61,447 nt of DNA from JAZMZS01 sp045120955 (lineage in GTDB: Bacteria > Bacillota > Clostridia > Oscillospirales > CAG-272): NCBI GenBank assembly GCA_045120955.1, contig JBGVFH010000038.1:1-61447 (forward strand), in the 5' to 3' direction. The first letter of the stretch is position 1, and each line of letters opens with the position of its first letter. The notes under the pieces are model-generated. The model saw nothing but the letters and a program-made list of their open reading frames with translations. It did not search any database and was not told where the DNA came from. The position numbers were made by a program, and so were the translations under genes. This document shows positions 1-8,607 of the stretch, in pieces.

Positions 1-171
1 AGGATCGCCCGTGCGAAGTATTTGCTTGAGCAAAACAAGTACAACAACGCAGAGATCGCGGCGCTGACCGGCTACACAAATGAGTATCATTTTATACGGC
101 AGTTTAAAAAGATAGAGGGCATCACTCCCAAGCAATACGCAAAGGCGAAGGCGAGAACACAGGTAAATTGA
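1..171 (+). CDS. AraC-family regulator, C-terminal fragment (5' end outside window)
   Basis: The first 56 codons read in frame 1 as the end of an AraC/XylS DNA-binding domain, stopping at TGA 169-171. The second helix-turn-helix is visible as AEIAALTGYTNEYHFIRQFK followed by the family signature GITPKQY. The start, sensor domain and target are outside the window. It probably regulates something upstream of the window; the following SPFH gene has its own promoter. Confidence 0.85.
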   Translation, partial: RIARAKYLLEQNKYNNAEIAALTGYTNEYHFIRQFKKIEGITPKQYAKAKARTQVN

Positions 172-189
172 ATTTTTTTGTTCTGCATA

Positions 190-218
190 TTGACAATTCA
201 CTATCAAAGTGATATCAT
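190..218 (+). promoter_or_regulatory. Sigma-A promoter of the SPFH/Arc operon
   Basis: TTGACA at 190-195 and TATCAT at 213-218 are separated by 17 bp. The SPFH start codon follows at 285. The operator repeats at 199-228 overlap the spacer and -10 box, so a bound repressor would block RNA polymerase. Confidence 0.75.
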
Positions 219-228
219 ATTGATATCA
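199..228 (+). promoter_or_regulatory. Tandem TGATATCA operator, 11-bp period
   Basis: TGATATCA occurs at 210-217 and again at 221-228, with a degenerate copy (sharing TATCA) at 199-206, giving a period of 11 bp, about one helical turn. The array covers the -10 region of the promoter at 190-218. Ribbon-helix-helix repressors (Arc/MetJ/CopG) typically bind such short tandem repeats, and the second gene of this operon encodes an Arc-like protein, so autoregulation is the simplest reading. That link is inference. Confidence 0.55.
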
Positions 229-284
229 ACAAAAGTTCATGATAACTTTTGAATTAATATTAGTGCTCTATAAGGAGGCATATT

Positions 285-1319
285 ATGCAGGAAAAGATCA
301 TTGGTAAAAAGAGCAACGGTATGGCGGTGCTCCTATTGACGAGTGTTTTGTACATTGCGGCAATATTTGCGGTAATCGGCGGCGGATTAATGCTGGACGG
401 AGGGCAGACTGCGGCAGGCACGGTGCTTCTCGTTGCGGGTATAGTTTGGCTGTGCATCGGCTGGCTGCCGTATCTCGGTCTGAAGGTACTAAAGCCGCAG
501 GAGGCGTTGGTACTGACGCTTTTTGGTAAATACGTAGGCACACTTAAAAAAGACGGTTTTTACTATGTAAATCCGTTTTGCACTGCTGTAAACCCTGCCG
601 CAAAGACAAAGCTCAACCAAAGCGGTGATGTGGACGGAGCAAAGAACCGTTCGGTTATTTTATCGGCGGCTATGCAAGCTCCGACATTTGATATGGACAT
701 GGCGAGCAAGAAGGTATCGCTTAAGATAATGACGCTCAACAACAACCGTCAGAAGATAAACGACTGTCTCGGCAATCCCATAGAAATAGGCATTGCTGTT
801 ATGTGGCGTGTTGTTGACACGGCAAAGGCGGTATTTAACGTTGATAACTACAAGGAGTACCTCTCGCTTCAGTGCGACAGCGCTCTGAGAAACATCGTGC
901 GCATATATCCGTATGACGTGGCACCGGGAGTTGATACAACGGGTGACGGTGTGGCTGACGAGGGAAGTTTGAGAGGCTCAAGTGAGGTCGTAGCGCAGAG
1001 GATCAGAGACGAGATACAGCAAAAGGTAACAGAGGCGGGTCTTGAGATAATCGAGGCAAGGATCACATACCTTGCGTATGCTCCCGAAATTGCGGCTGTG
1101 ATGCTGCAAAGACAGCAGGCATCCGCTATTATAGACGCAAGAAGAATGATAGTAGACGGTGCTGTTGGGATGGTTGAGATGGCACTCGAAAGACTCGGAG
1201 AAAAACAGCTTGTTGAGCTTGACGAGGAGCGCAAGGCGGCAATGGTATCAAATCTGCTTGTCGTTTTGTGCGGAAACCGTGATGCGCAGCCTGTAGTAAA
1301 TTCGGGAAGCTTGTATTGA
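285..1319 (+). CDS. SPFH (band 7/flotillin-like) membrane protein
   Basis: This 344-aa protein has two hydrophobic segments near the N-terminus (about residues 14-40 and 46-66), then an SPFH/band-7 domain starting around LKPQEALVLTLFGKYVGTL. The C-terminal helical part is rich in Glu/Ala/Arg (residues ~245-320), as expected for oligomerising flotillin-like proteins. The start is set by AAGGAGG at 271-277. Such proteins form large membrane scaffolds; the substrate or partner here is unknown. The Arc-like gene starts 2 nt after the stop, so the two are co-transcribed and probably act together. Confidence 0.85.
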   Translation: MQEKIIGKKSNGMAVLLLTSVLYIAAIFAVIGGGLMLDGGQTAAGTVLLVAGIVWLCIGWLPYLGLKVLKPQEALVLTLFGKYVGTLKKDGFYYVNPFCTAVNPAAKTKLNQSGDVDGAKNRSVILSAAMQAPTFDMDMASKKVSLKIMTLNNNRQKINDCLGNPIEIGIAVMWRVVDTAKAVFNVDNYKEYLSLQCDSALRNIVRIYPYDVAPGVDTTGDGVADEGSLRGSSEVVAQRIRDEIQQKVTEAGLEIIEARITYLAYAPEIAAVMLQRQQASAIIDARRMIVDGAVGMVEMALERLGEKQLVELDEERKAAMVSNLLVVLCGNRDAQPVVNSGSLY

Positions 1320-1320
1320 T

Positions 1321-1524
1321 ATGGGTGAAAACACAAAGAAACAGGTTCCGCTTCGTCTCTCGGAAAAACTGTATAATGCTATTGCCGCATGGGCAGAGGA
1401 CGACTTTCGCTCGGTGAACGGACAGATAGAGTATCTGTTGACTGAGTGTGTCAAACAAAGAAAAAAGAACGGAAAGTATGTCTCTGATGAGATAGATAAA
1501 GTGATAGAGCTCGATATAGAATAA
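1321..1524 (+). CDS. Arc-like ribbon-helix-helix DNA-binding protein
   Basis: This 67-aa protein opens with KKQVPLRLSEKLYNAIAAWA, a beta strand plus first helix typical of Arc/MetJ/CopG proteins, followed by DDFRSVNGQIEYLLTECVKQ for the second helix. It starts 2 nt after the SPFH stop codon. It is the likely ligand of the 11-bp-spaced operator repeats at 199-228. It could instead be an adaptor with no DNA role, but the size and the operator favour a repressor. Confidence 0.8.
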   Translation: MGENTKKQVPLRLSEKLYNAIAAWAEDDFRSVNGQIEYLLTECVKQRKKNGKYVSDEIDKVIELDIE

Positions 1525-1581
1525 AGCGAGAAATAAAGATGCGCCGCAAAAATGTTCTCAATACCCAAAATACCCTTTCAC

Positions 1582-1628
1582 CATTCCCCTCAAAGTCATT
1601 TTGGCTCTTGAGGGGAATGTCTTTTTTA
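1582..1628 (+). terminator. Intrinsic terminator after SPFH/Arc operon
   Basis: The 12-nt arms at 1582-1593 (CATTCCCCTCAA) and 1608-1619 pair perfectly and are followed by TCTTTTTT. Confidence 0.85.
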
Positions 1629-1713
1629 CTTGCGCTCTGACATAATGCACATAATTATTACATATTTTTCCGAAATACAAATAATAATACACAAAAACCA
1701 AAGCAATTATGTA

Positions 1714-1742
1714 TTGCTTTTTTTACCATAACATGATATAAT
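1714..1742 (+). promoter_or_regulatory. Promoter for the secreted protease gene, with a long leader
   Basis: TTGCTT at 1714-1719 and TATAAT at 1737-1742 are 17 bp apart. Transcription from about 1749 leaves a leader of roughly 370 nt before the likely start codon at 2116. I recognise no riboswitch class in the leader; it holds a short hairpin near 1855-1880 and the mini-ORF at 1937-1996. Confidence 0.65.
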
Positions 1743-1936
1743 TAGTATAGAAGGGCAAACAAAAAGACAGTTTGCAGAGAAAAGCAATTCAAAATCAACT
1801 TGTTTTCCACAAGATCAGAGCAGTTCTGTTGCTATTCTCTATCCTTACACTCCCCACGTGCAGACGCAAGCACGTCAGAGCTATCATTTGATATGAATAT
1901 GTGTTTTAGACTATTTTTACAGGAGGTATAATCAAA

Positions 1937-1996
1937 ATGGTTTTATTAAAACTCATCCCCCATTCATGCTTGCTCACGAAGCAAAGCTCTCTTTGA
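1937..1996 (+). CDS. Possible 19-aa leader peptide
   Basis: ATG at 1937 lies behind a near-perfect ribosome site (AGGAGGT at 1921-1927) and encodes MVLLKLIPHSCLLTKQSSL before TGA. No family is recognisable. It lies in the long leader of the protease gene, so it may be a regulatory leader peptide, or it may be untranslated. The strong ribosome site is the only argument for it. Confidence 0.3.
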   Translation: MVLLKLIPHSCLLTKQSSL

Positions 1997-2115
1997 AGAG
2001 ATGCTGAATTGCTCACATCGTGCGCAGCTTTATGTGCTGTGCCCCCAAAAGCAGCACCATTCAATTCCCACAGCAAATGATTTTCAAAACAACAATAGGA
2101 AAGAGGTAAAAAAAT

Positions 2116-3857
2116 ATGAAAAAAAGAAGATCAAATTGACCGCACTCATACTACTCATATCAGTAATATTCGGAACTTTATCTGTTTTTGCATCCGATAA
2201 CAGCATGACAGAGATACGAAGTCTTAAGGCAAACGATGACCCCAACTTCCCTGTAGATTTTAGGCTATCGGTGCCGATGAATCAGGCAATTCTCGATCCC
2301 GGAGAGACCGTACCGGAAACAGCCCAGCTGAAGATCAGCATGAAGGAAGAATATGCCGATACATATTGCTATATGAATCATTTCAGTATAAAAGAAGATG
2401 AAAGCACAATAAATGAGAACGGAGAGAAAGCTCTCCCGTTGCTCTCCGATACAGCAGTGCCTGCCGATAGCACACTGACCGTTGATATTGTGCCTGATTA
2501 TTCTTATAACTTCTCTTTTGAGACATATACAAGAACAGCTACAATAAAATATTTAGGCGTTTTCTACACGGGATATGATTGGGACGGTACGTTTTGCGTA
2601 GGTGTTACATATCATAAATACACCGATACCACAGTCGAAACTGCCGCCACATACGCTATTTCCAATGCTATGGTCAGCGAGACCGAAGATAACGGCACAA
2701 TGGCTGCGGCTGATGAAATGTCTTTAGGAGCCATGGCACAGGGATGCATGACGAGCACATCTGATCACGATTATTATAAATTCACAACTATATCGGGGCA
2801 ATCCGGTTACGTTGATATTCGAATGCACAACCCTGATTTATATTCGTATGTCGGTCCTGATCTTGAAGAAGGATTTGTTACAGATTATGACCTTGTTGTA
2901 AGAAACAGCAGCGGAACAATCATAGGTTCATCCTACAACAGAGAAGGCGTGGCAGATGAATATGTCCGAATCTCTGTGAGTGAAAATACGACCTATTACA
3001 TAGAGACTGTGTGCTATCGCGAAAACGGCTCAAACGAAACATATATAATAGAAACGAACTACGACCAAACATTCACATGGTATACTCAAATGACATCGTA
3101 TTGTACATCACCTGGAGAATACTATACATGGAATTCACACAATCTGGATAAAATGTTTTTTCCTCAGACCGATGCGGAATACGCAGCACTTCCTTTTATC
3201 AACAACAGTTCTATCTATAATCACCAAATGTCTACAGGTTGCAACATAGCCGCCGTAGCCATGGTACTAAGAAACATGAATGCCACCATGCAAGGAAGAG
3301 ATATACGCATGGACGACTATGAGTCCGGATATATTGGAACTTTGATTGCCGACCCATATTCAGTAGTACTCGCAAATGCTGCAATTACATCTGATGATAT
3401 AAAAAAGGAAGGCGATATTTGGAATGTATATCATGCAGACAGCACCGATACAGACAACACAAGTCCAAGAGTTACAGATCCGTTTTGCTTATATGATAAT
3501 TTTAAAAGAATATGTCGGACATTCGGAGAAACTGCTCCAACCGTGGTAAGTTTAAGCAACACAAGTGAACAGCAAGCAATATATGATATCGAAGGAGCAT
3601 TGGAAGCAGGCAACGGAGGAATTATTTTGAGACTTGAGACCACTTACGATGATGGTTCTCCGAAACACCATTCCATCGTAATAGTAGGTATAAATCCAAA
3701 CAGTACGAGTTCAAGCAGTTTTGAAGATAGATTTCTTGTGTGCGACTCGGGTACTACATTTGCTGACAAAGGAGACAATGTTGTGTTCAGTTCTTCTTAT
3801 TCATACATACACGGTTACAGGTTTGAGCATGCAACAAAATATTATGTTTTTGGGTAA
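2116..3857 (+). pseudogene. Secreted papain-like cysteine peptidase, start codon out of frame (A-tract frameshift)
   Basis: The long frame encodes a signal peptide (KLTALILLISVIFGTLSVFA), an N-terminal region of unknown fold, a PPC-like beta domain (YYKFTTISGQSGYVDI onward) and a C-terminal C39/papain-like domain. Candidate catalytic Cys lies in STGCNIAAVAMVL, His in KHHSIVIVG and Asp in FLVCDSG. The only start codon placed behind the ribosome site (GAGG at 2103-2106) is ATG 2116, but a run of seven A at 2119-2125 puts it out of frame and it ends after seven codons. Eight A would join it to the body as MKKKKIKLTAL. The upstream in-frame ATG at 2001 has no ribosome site and would bury the signal peptide. 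It may therefore be phase-variable, a recent pseudogene, or a sequencing error. It is followed by a lipoprotein gene 23 nt later. Confidence 0.75.
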
Positions 3858-3880
3858 AAGCAAACCAAAGGAGGTAATAC

Positions 3881-5290
3881 ATGAAACATAAAAACAAGAA
3901 TATTATCCTAATAATCCTCTCTGTCTCTCTTTTGCTTATGTTGATATTCGCTGCCTGCGATCAAAGCAAAGGTGCTATAACAGATACCGATACGCAGACC
4001 GGTACCGATATTGCTGATACAACAAACGATACATCAAGTGATTCTTCATCGGATACGAGAATGGATACCGTATCAGTAAATGATAATACAAATGAAATAA
4101 CGCAAATTTCAACTCTTATAGAAAACACCACCCTCTCCGAAAGTGAAAAGCAACAGCTGTATACAACAGCAGCTAAAGCCGTTGAAAACTGCAATTATCA
4201 ATATGCATACGGTCTGTACATGCGTCTTGCAGCAGAGGGATACTCGGACAGCTTGGATAAAGCTGCCCAGTTAAGACGCAAAGCGTATTCTATGCCGGTA
4301 GCAACAGTATCCAAAGATGTTTTTTATCAGCTCGCTGATACAGAAGTTATCGATAACTGTGGCTTTTTATACCTGGATGAAAAAGGCACGCCTCAGTATA
4401 TATACGCAATAATGGATGAAAACAATGAGATCAAAATAAACTCGCTTACACCTTATCCGGAGCTTACAGATGTTAGCTCGATAGCATATGCTGATAGTTT
4501 TCACGCATCACAATTATGGGTATGTATACTGATCATGGAAGACGGCACAATGAAATATATGTACGATGAGCCGTCTCTGCAATATAAGCAGTCTTTAAAT
4601 GTCACAGACTTTCGTTTCGGTAAGAATTGGGGAGGTGCAGTAGAAGATCTGAATAATCATCTCCGTCCTTTTCTTGAAGCACAAACAGATATCGTGCAAA
4701 TAGAGTATATAGCTGAAAGCTTTGATTTCATATTGCTCAAAGCTGATGGCACGGTCATACCGTATCATATGGCAATGAAATCTGATGAAGTAAAGGAATG
4801 GAAAAACATTGTTGATATCAGATATGAGTATCCTTCGCTCGTAAAAGGATTGGACAAGGACGGCAATTATTTCAGCACTATCGAAACAGAAGAAAAATTT
4901 GTTTTAAACAAGATACATTATATCGGAAATTCAGTTATTGACGGAGGTACTATTTATTCTGTTAATGATGATAACTCCGTTATTATACAGAAAGAAAATG
5001 TAGTTTTTGATATTTATGTGCCTTCCAAGCAATATTCTTCTAACAGTGACATTTACTACATTCTCTATGACGGCAAAATAGTCAACCAAAATGATGATGT
5101 CATAGCGGAAGCTCAAGATTACTCATATATATACAGCAAAGATTTTCTCAGCTACCAAATACAAGGCGAATTTTATATGATAGGTAATGACGGCAAAGTT
5201 GAAAAAGTATTTCACCGTTACTATGAAGACGAGACGTGGTTTAAAATGCTTGTCGAAAAGCTGCAAACAGTTACCGTGAAGGTAAAATAA
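3881..5290 (+). CDS. Lipoprotein with Ser/Thr/Asp-rich linker, paralogue of 35875-37296
   Basis: This 469-aa protein has a signal peptide ending in lipobox FAAC (Cys26), then a low-complexity linker rich in Thr, Asp and Ser to about residue 65. A TPR/Sel1-like helical segment follows, containing YQYAYGLYMRLAAEGYSDS. The rest is a beta-rich region of repeated short strands with no family I recognise. The ribosome site AAAGGAGGT precedes ATG 3881, and the gene is probably co-transcribed with the protease. The linker, helical motif and part of the C-terminal region recur in the lipoprotein at 35875-37296, so the two are paralogues. It is probably surface-anchored; its function is unknown. Confidence 0.8.
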   Translation: MKHKNKNIILIILSVSLLLMLIFAACDQSKGAITDTDTQTGTDIADTTNDTSSDSSSDTRMDTVSVNDNTNEITQISTLIENTTLSESEKQQLYTTAAKAVENCNYQYAYGLYMRLAAEGYSDSLDKAAQLRRKAYSMPVATVSKDVFYQLADTEVIDNCGFLYLDEKGTPQYIYAIMDENNEIKINSLTPYPELTDVSSIAYADSFHASQLWVCILIMEDGTMKYMYDEPSLQYKQSLNVTDFRFGKNWGGAVEDLNNHLRPFLEAQTDIVQIEYIAESFDFILLKADGTVIPYHMAMKSDEVKEWKNIVDIRYEYPSLVKGLDKDGNYFSTIETEEKFVLNKIHYIGNSVIDGGTIYSVNDDNSVIIQKENVVFDIYVPSKQYSSNSDIYYILYDGKIVNQNDDVIAEAQDYSYIYSKDFLSYQIQGEFYMIGNDGKVEKVFHRYYEDETWFKMLVEKLQTVTVKVK

Positions 5291-5368
5291 CCAGACCAAC
5301 ATCATTTCCAATAAAAAATGTATGCGGCGCATTTTTCTGGTTTTCAGCGGTAGAATTTCATACAAATA

Positions 5369-5407
5369 AAATGAGCCTTTTCGGATATTGTCCGAAAAGG
5401 CTCATTT
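5369..5407. terminator. Bidirectional terminator between convergent genes
   Basis: The 17-nt arms at 5369-5385 and 5391-5407 pair perfectly around a 5-nt loop. The stem has A-rich and T-rich ends, so it can stop the lipoprotein operon and the decarboxylase operon arriving from the other side. Confidence 0.85.
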
Positions 5408-5422
5408 GTCATTGACGAAGGT

Positions 5423-5587
5423 TTACTGTTCGTCTTTTTTATTGTTCTTTTTCTTTGTTACTGCGTTGAGGATTAAGGTTGCGATGATGATAATTCCGAT
5501 GATGATAAATATGCCTACCATACCTGCGACAAGATATACGAGGTTGGATACAAATTCCATAGGCTTGAAAAATACGTTGAATTCCAT
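5423..5587 (-). CDS. OadG-like small membrane subunit
   Basis: This 54-aa protein has one long hydrophobic helix (residues ~16-42, AGMVGIFIIIGIIIIATLIL) and a lysine-rich, then acidic, tail (KKKNNKKDEQ). That layout matches gamma/small subunits of Na+-pumping decarboxylases (OadG). It lies 21 nt after the beta-subunit gene, with ribosome site AGGAAAGGGG. The family is very divergent, so assignment rests on size, topology and neighbour. Confidence 0.7.
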   Translation of the reverse strand: MEFNVFFKPMEFVSNLVYLVAGMVGIFIIIGIIIIATLILNAVTKKKNNKKDEQ

Positions 5588-5608
5588 ATTGTTTACCCCT
5601 TTCCTTTA

Positions 5609-6763
5609 TTAACCGAAGAAGTTCAGGATAAGACCGCCTGCGATAACAGATGCGATCTGCCCCGACACGTTTACGCCTATAGCGGGCATGAGCAGGAAGT
5701 TCTGGTTGTCTGCTTCAAGTCCGAGCTTGTTTACAATTCGGCCTGACATAGGGAATGCGGAGATACCTGCTGCGCCTATCATGGGGTTTATCTTCTTCTT
5801 TGAGAATACGTTGAGCAGCTTTGCAAAAAGGACACCGCCCGCTGTGTCAAATACGAATGCAAACAGACCGAGAGCAAGGATAAGAAGCGTTGCGGGGGTG
5901 AGGAACTCTGTTGCGACCATTCTCGTACCTATAGTAATTCCGAGGAATATCGTAATGAGGTTTGCGAGAACATTTTGTGCTGTGTTCGAGAGAGAATCAA
6001 GCACGCCGCACTCACGAATGAGGTTACCGAACATAAGAAATCCTACCAAAGACACGGAGGAGGGCGCTGCTATACCTGCAACGACAGTAATGATGATGGG
6101 GAAGAGGATGCGTGTGAGCTTTGATACCTGATTTTGCTCAAAGTCCATACGGATACGGCGTTCCTTCTTTGTAGTAAGCAGCTTGATGATAGGAGGCTGA
6201 ATTATCGGTACGAGCGCCATGTACGAGTATGCGGCTACCATGATAGCTCCCTGAAGCTCCGAGTTGAGCTTTTGCGATACGACGATTGCCGTAGGACCGT
6301 CAGCCGCACCGATGATACCGATAGAAGCGGCATCATTTATCGGGAAGAATATGGAAGCGAGACAGAAGGTAAAGAAAATACCGAACTGTGCTGCCGCACC
6401 GAATATCATGAGCTTGGGATTTGAAAGTACGGGTCCGAAGTCTATCATCGCACCTATTCCGATAAAGAGTATCAAGGGGAACAGCTCGTTTGCGATACCT
6501 GCGTCAAAGAGTATTGACAGAGCTCCGCGCTCGGTCTCTCCGTTTGCGAGCAGCTGGTCGATAGCGCCCGAATTGGGTATATTGACGAGTATTGCGCCAA
6601 AGCCCATCGGAAGCAGGAGCGTAGGCTCCATTTTCTTTGCTATAGCGAGAAAAATAAGTATTCCGCCGATAGCCCACATGACAACATAACGCCAATCTGC
6701 GAGCTCAAACAAGTTGTTGCCGAGGGAAGCAAGATTGCTTAAAATCTGGTTTAGAAATTCCAT
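5609..6763 (-). CDS. Na+-translocating decarboxylase beta subunit
   Basis: This 384-aa membrane protein is of normal length for OadB/GcdB/MmdB. The hallmark IGIIGAADGPTAIVVSQ, in the region that carries essential Asp residues in characterised members, is present, as is the C-terminal GVNVSGQIASVIAGG motif. Such subunits decarboxylate carboxybiotin and export Na+. The ribosome site CAGGAG precedes the start. No alpha (carboxyltransferase) or biotin-carrier gene is in the window, so the substrate (oxaloacetate, methylmalonyl-CoA or glutaconyl-CoA) cannot be read here. It lies downstream of a CNNM transporter gene. Confidence 0.9.
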   Translation of the reverse strand: MEFLNQILSNLASLGNNLFELADWRYVVMWAIGGILIFLAIAKKMEPTLLLPMGFGAILVNIPNSGAIDQLLANGETERGALSILFDAGIANELFPLILFIGIGAMIDFGPVLSNPKLMIFGAAAQFGIFFTFCLASIFFPINDAASIGIIGAADGPTAIVVSQKLNSELQGAIMVAAYSYMALVPIIQPPIIKLLTTKKERRIRMDFEQNQVSKLTRILFPIIITVVAGIAAPSSVSLVGFLMFGNLIRECGVLDSLSNTAQNVLANLITIFLGITIGTRMVATEFLTPATLLILALGLFAFVFDTAGGVLFAKLLNVFSKKKINPMIGAAGISAFPMSGRIVNKLGLEADNQNFLLMPAIGVNVSGQIASVIAGGLILNFFG

Positions 6764-6823
6764 TTGTTTTCTCCTGTTTTTATTTTTTGCCTTGCTTATA
6801 TAAAACGGTCATAACAGTGAGAA

Positions 6824-8155
6824 TTACTCTTCATTGCTGTCGTCCGTATTATTTTTTGTGATCGTGACGGATGCACATACAAGTCTGTGAGAGTCTATCT
6901 CATCGGATCTTATAAGTAAGTTTCTGTCGGTGCACTCAATAGAGGCTCCGTCATCGGGGATAGAACCGTATATTCCGAACACGTAACCTCCGAAGGTGTC
7001 ATATTCATCGGTTGGAAGCTCTATGCCAAGCTCCGACTGAACATCTCCGAGCGGCGTCGTGCCCACAATGCTGTATTCATGCTCGGACAGCTTTTGTATA
7101 TCGGGTACGGCATCAGCATCGGCATCTGTCTCAAAATCGCCCACGATCTGTGCGATGATATCCTTTATCGTTACTATACCCGCAACTCCTCCGTATTCAT
7201 CGAGCACTATGGCAAAGCTCTTACATTTCTGCTTCATGAGCTTGAAGGCGATATCCGCTTTCATCGTTTCGGGAATGAAAAACGCCGGCTCTACGGAGTT
7301 TTCTATGATCTTGTCCTTTTCTCGGGATTTTGTTCTGAAAAATTTTTTTGCAACGAGGACGCCCTTTATATCGTCCACCGATTCTCCGCACATCGGATAT
7401 ATCGTGTGACCGGAGTTGAATATCGTATTTTCCCACTCCGAAGCATCGTCCTCATACCATAAAAGCTCAAGCTCTGTTCTGTGTGTGGAAAACTCTCCTA
7501 CCGTTTTGTCGTTGAACTCAAAAAGGTTGTGGATGATCTCCTTTTCCTCCGAGTCGATGACACCGATCTTTGTACCTTCGTCTACCATGAGCTTGATATC
7601 CTCTTCGCTCACGCTCTCATTATCCTCTGTCGGGTCTATTCCGCAAAGGCGGAGGACGGCGTTGGTTGATTTTTCAAGCAGCCACACTATCGGTCTGAAC
7701 AGTGCAGCAACAAAGCTGATCACACCTGCGATGGAAAGTGCGATGCTTTCCGCTTTTTTCATGGCAAGGCGCTTTGGTACGAGCTCTCCGAGCACAAGCG
7801 TGAAATAAGAGAGGATAAGTGTTACGCCGATGACCGATATTGAATCAAGCACGGCTGTGTTGATGCTCGGAAAAACCTTTGTGAGTTTTTCTTCGATCAG
7901 CGATGAGAAATTATCAGCGGCGAACGCTGAACCGAGAAAGCCCGACAGGGTGATAGCTACCTGAATGGTGGCAAGAAATTTTGACGGGCATGATGTGAGA
8001 CGCTCGAGCGCTTTTGCTCTTTTATCTCCTTTTTCTTTCAGCTGTTCGATCTTTGCGTCATTGACGCTGAGACCTGCAATTTCCGCACAGGCGAAAAATG
8101 CGTTTAGGGCAATCAGCACCAGCTGTAAAACTAATTGCCATATCAGGTGATCCAT
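6824..8155 (-). CDS. CNNM/CorC-family transporter with CBS pair
   Basis: This 443-aa protein has an N-terminal DUF21 membrane domain (about residues 1-200, including LTSCPSKFLATIQVAITLSGF), a CBS pair (about 210-340, ending in VLDEYGGVAGIVTIKDI) and a C-terminal CorC_HlyC domain (TDEYDTFGGYVFGIYG). Members mediate Mg2+ or Co2+ efflux or Na+-coupled Mg2+ transport, although many are still annotated as hemolysins. It has a promoter at 8299-8327 and about 130 nt of leader. A second copy of the family lies at 33666-34934. Confidence 0.9.
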   Translation of the reverse strand: MDHLIWQLVLQLVLIALNAFFACAEIAGLSVNDAKIEQLKEKGDKRAKALERLTSCPSKFLATIQVAITLSGFLGSAFAADNFSSLIEEKLTKVFPSINTAVLDSISVIGVTLILSYFTLVLGELVPKRLAMKKAESIALSIAGVISFVAALFRPIVWLLEKSTNAVLRLCGIDPTEDNESVSEEDIKLMVDEGTKIGVIDSEEKEIIHNLFEFNDKTVGEFSTHRTELELLWYEDDASEWENTIFNSGHTIYPMCGESVDDIKGVLVAKKFFRTKSREKDKIIENSVEPAFFIPETMKADIAFKLMKQKCKSFAIVLDEYGGVAGIVTIKDIIAQIVGDFETDADADAVPDIQKLSEHEYSIVGTTPLGDVQSELGIELPTDEYDTFGGYVFGIYGSIPDDGASIECTDRNLLIRSDEIDSHRLVCASVTITKNNTDDSNEE

Positions 8156-8298
8156 TTAATTCTCCATTAGATAAGCCATGCAGGACCGCAAAAAAACAAA
8201 AGCTGTCCGATTGCAAAAAGCTTATGTCTTGTGTTCTATATAAAACGGCAGAACCGTGAATTTTTTTAGGACACAGAAACTAACTATACCAATTTGTT

Positions 8299-8327
8299 AG
8301 TATATCATACGCTCGGGGATAAATCAA
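8299..8327 (-). promoter_or_regulatory. Sigma-A promoter of the CNNM-oadB-oadG operon
   Basis: On the minus strand TTGATT (8322-8327) and TATACT (8299-8304) are 17 bp apart. The leader to the start codon at 8155 is about 130 nt and contains short AT-rich hairpins, one followed by a T-run near 8190. No known Mg2+ riboswitch was recognised there. Confidence 0.7.
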
Positions 8328-8412
8328 ATGTTTTTTCAATAAAAATACAAATTAGTTAAAAATAAATAATTAAAAGGTCGATATTTTTGTTTTATTCACG
8401 AAATATAACCTA

Positions 8413-8441
8413 TTGACCGTAAGAAACTGTTGCTGTATAAT
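8413..8441 (+). promoter_or_regulatory. Sigma-A promoter of the purine operon
   Basis: TTGACC at 8413-8418 and TATAAT at 8436-8441 are 17 bp apart, immediately upstream of the ZTP riboswitch. Transcription should begin near 8448. Confidence 0.8.
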
Positions 8442-8469
8442 AATATATGTGAAAACAGTTGTTTTTATG

Positions 8470-8547
8470 GGCTCTCCGTAACTGACGGAATGGCGGGTTA
8501 CCGCATGGGAGCGGAGAGTAATAATGGTCGACCGTCTGGGCATGCCC
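8470..8547 (+). promoter_or_regulatory. ZTP (pfl) riboswitch aptamer
   Basis: P1 forms from 8472-8478 (CTCTCCG) and 8512-8518 (CGGAGAG). Inside it are the AACTGACGG and GGCGGGTTACCGC elements, and downstream is the conserved CCGTCTGGGCA (8532-8542). These are the hallmarks of the pfl/ZTP class, which binds ZMP/ZTP, intermediates that build up when 10-formyl-THF is short. The genes that follow are purine and one-carbon genes, as expected for this class. The assignment is from motif reading, not a covariance search. Confidence 0.88.
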
Positions 8548-8586
8548 GTTTTTATATGGTAGGGGTATGCTCTTTTATTTCTTTCT
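8538..8586 (+). terminator. Riboswitch-controlled intrinsic terminator
   Basis: The 10-nt arm at 8538-8547 pairs with 8563-8572 (two G-U pairs) and is followed by TTTTATTTCTTTCTTT-like sequence. The 5' arm begins inside the conserved aptamer motif CTGGGCA, so ligand-bound aptamer and terminator should exclude each other: ZTP binding would turn the operon on. Confidence 0.8.
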
Positions 8587-8607
8587 TTGAATGCGAAGGA
8601 GTTTAAG

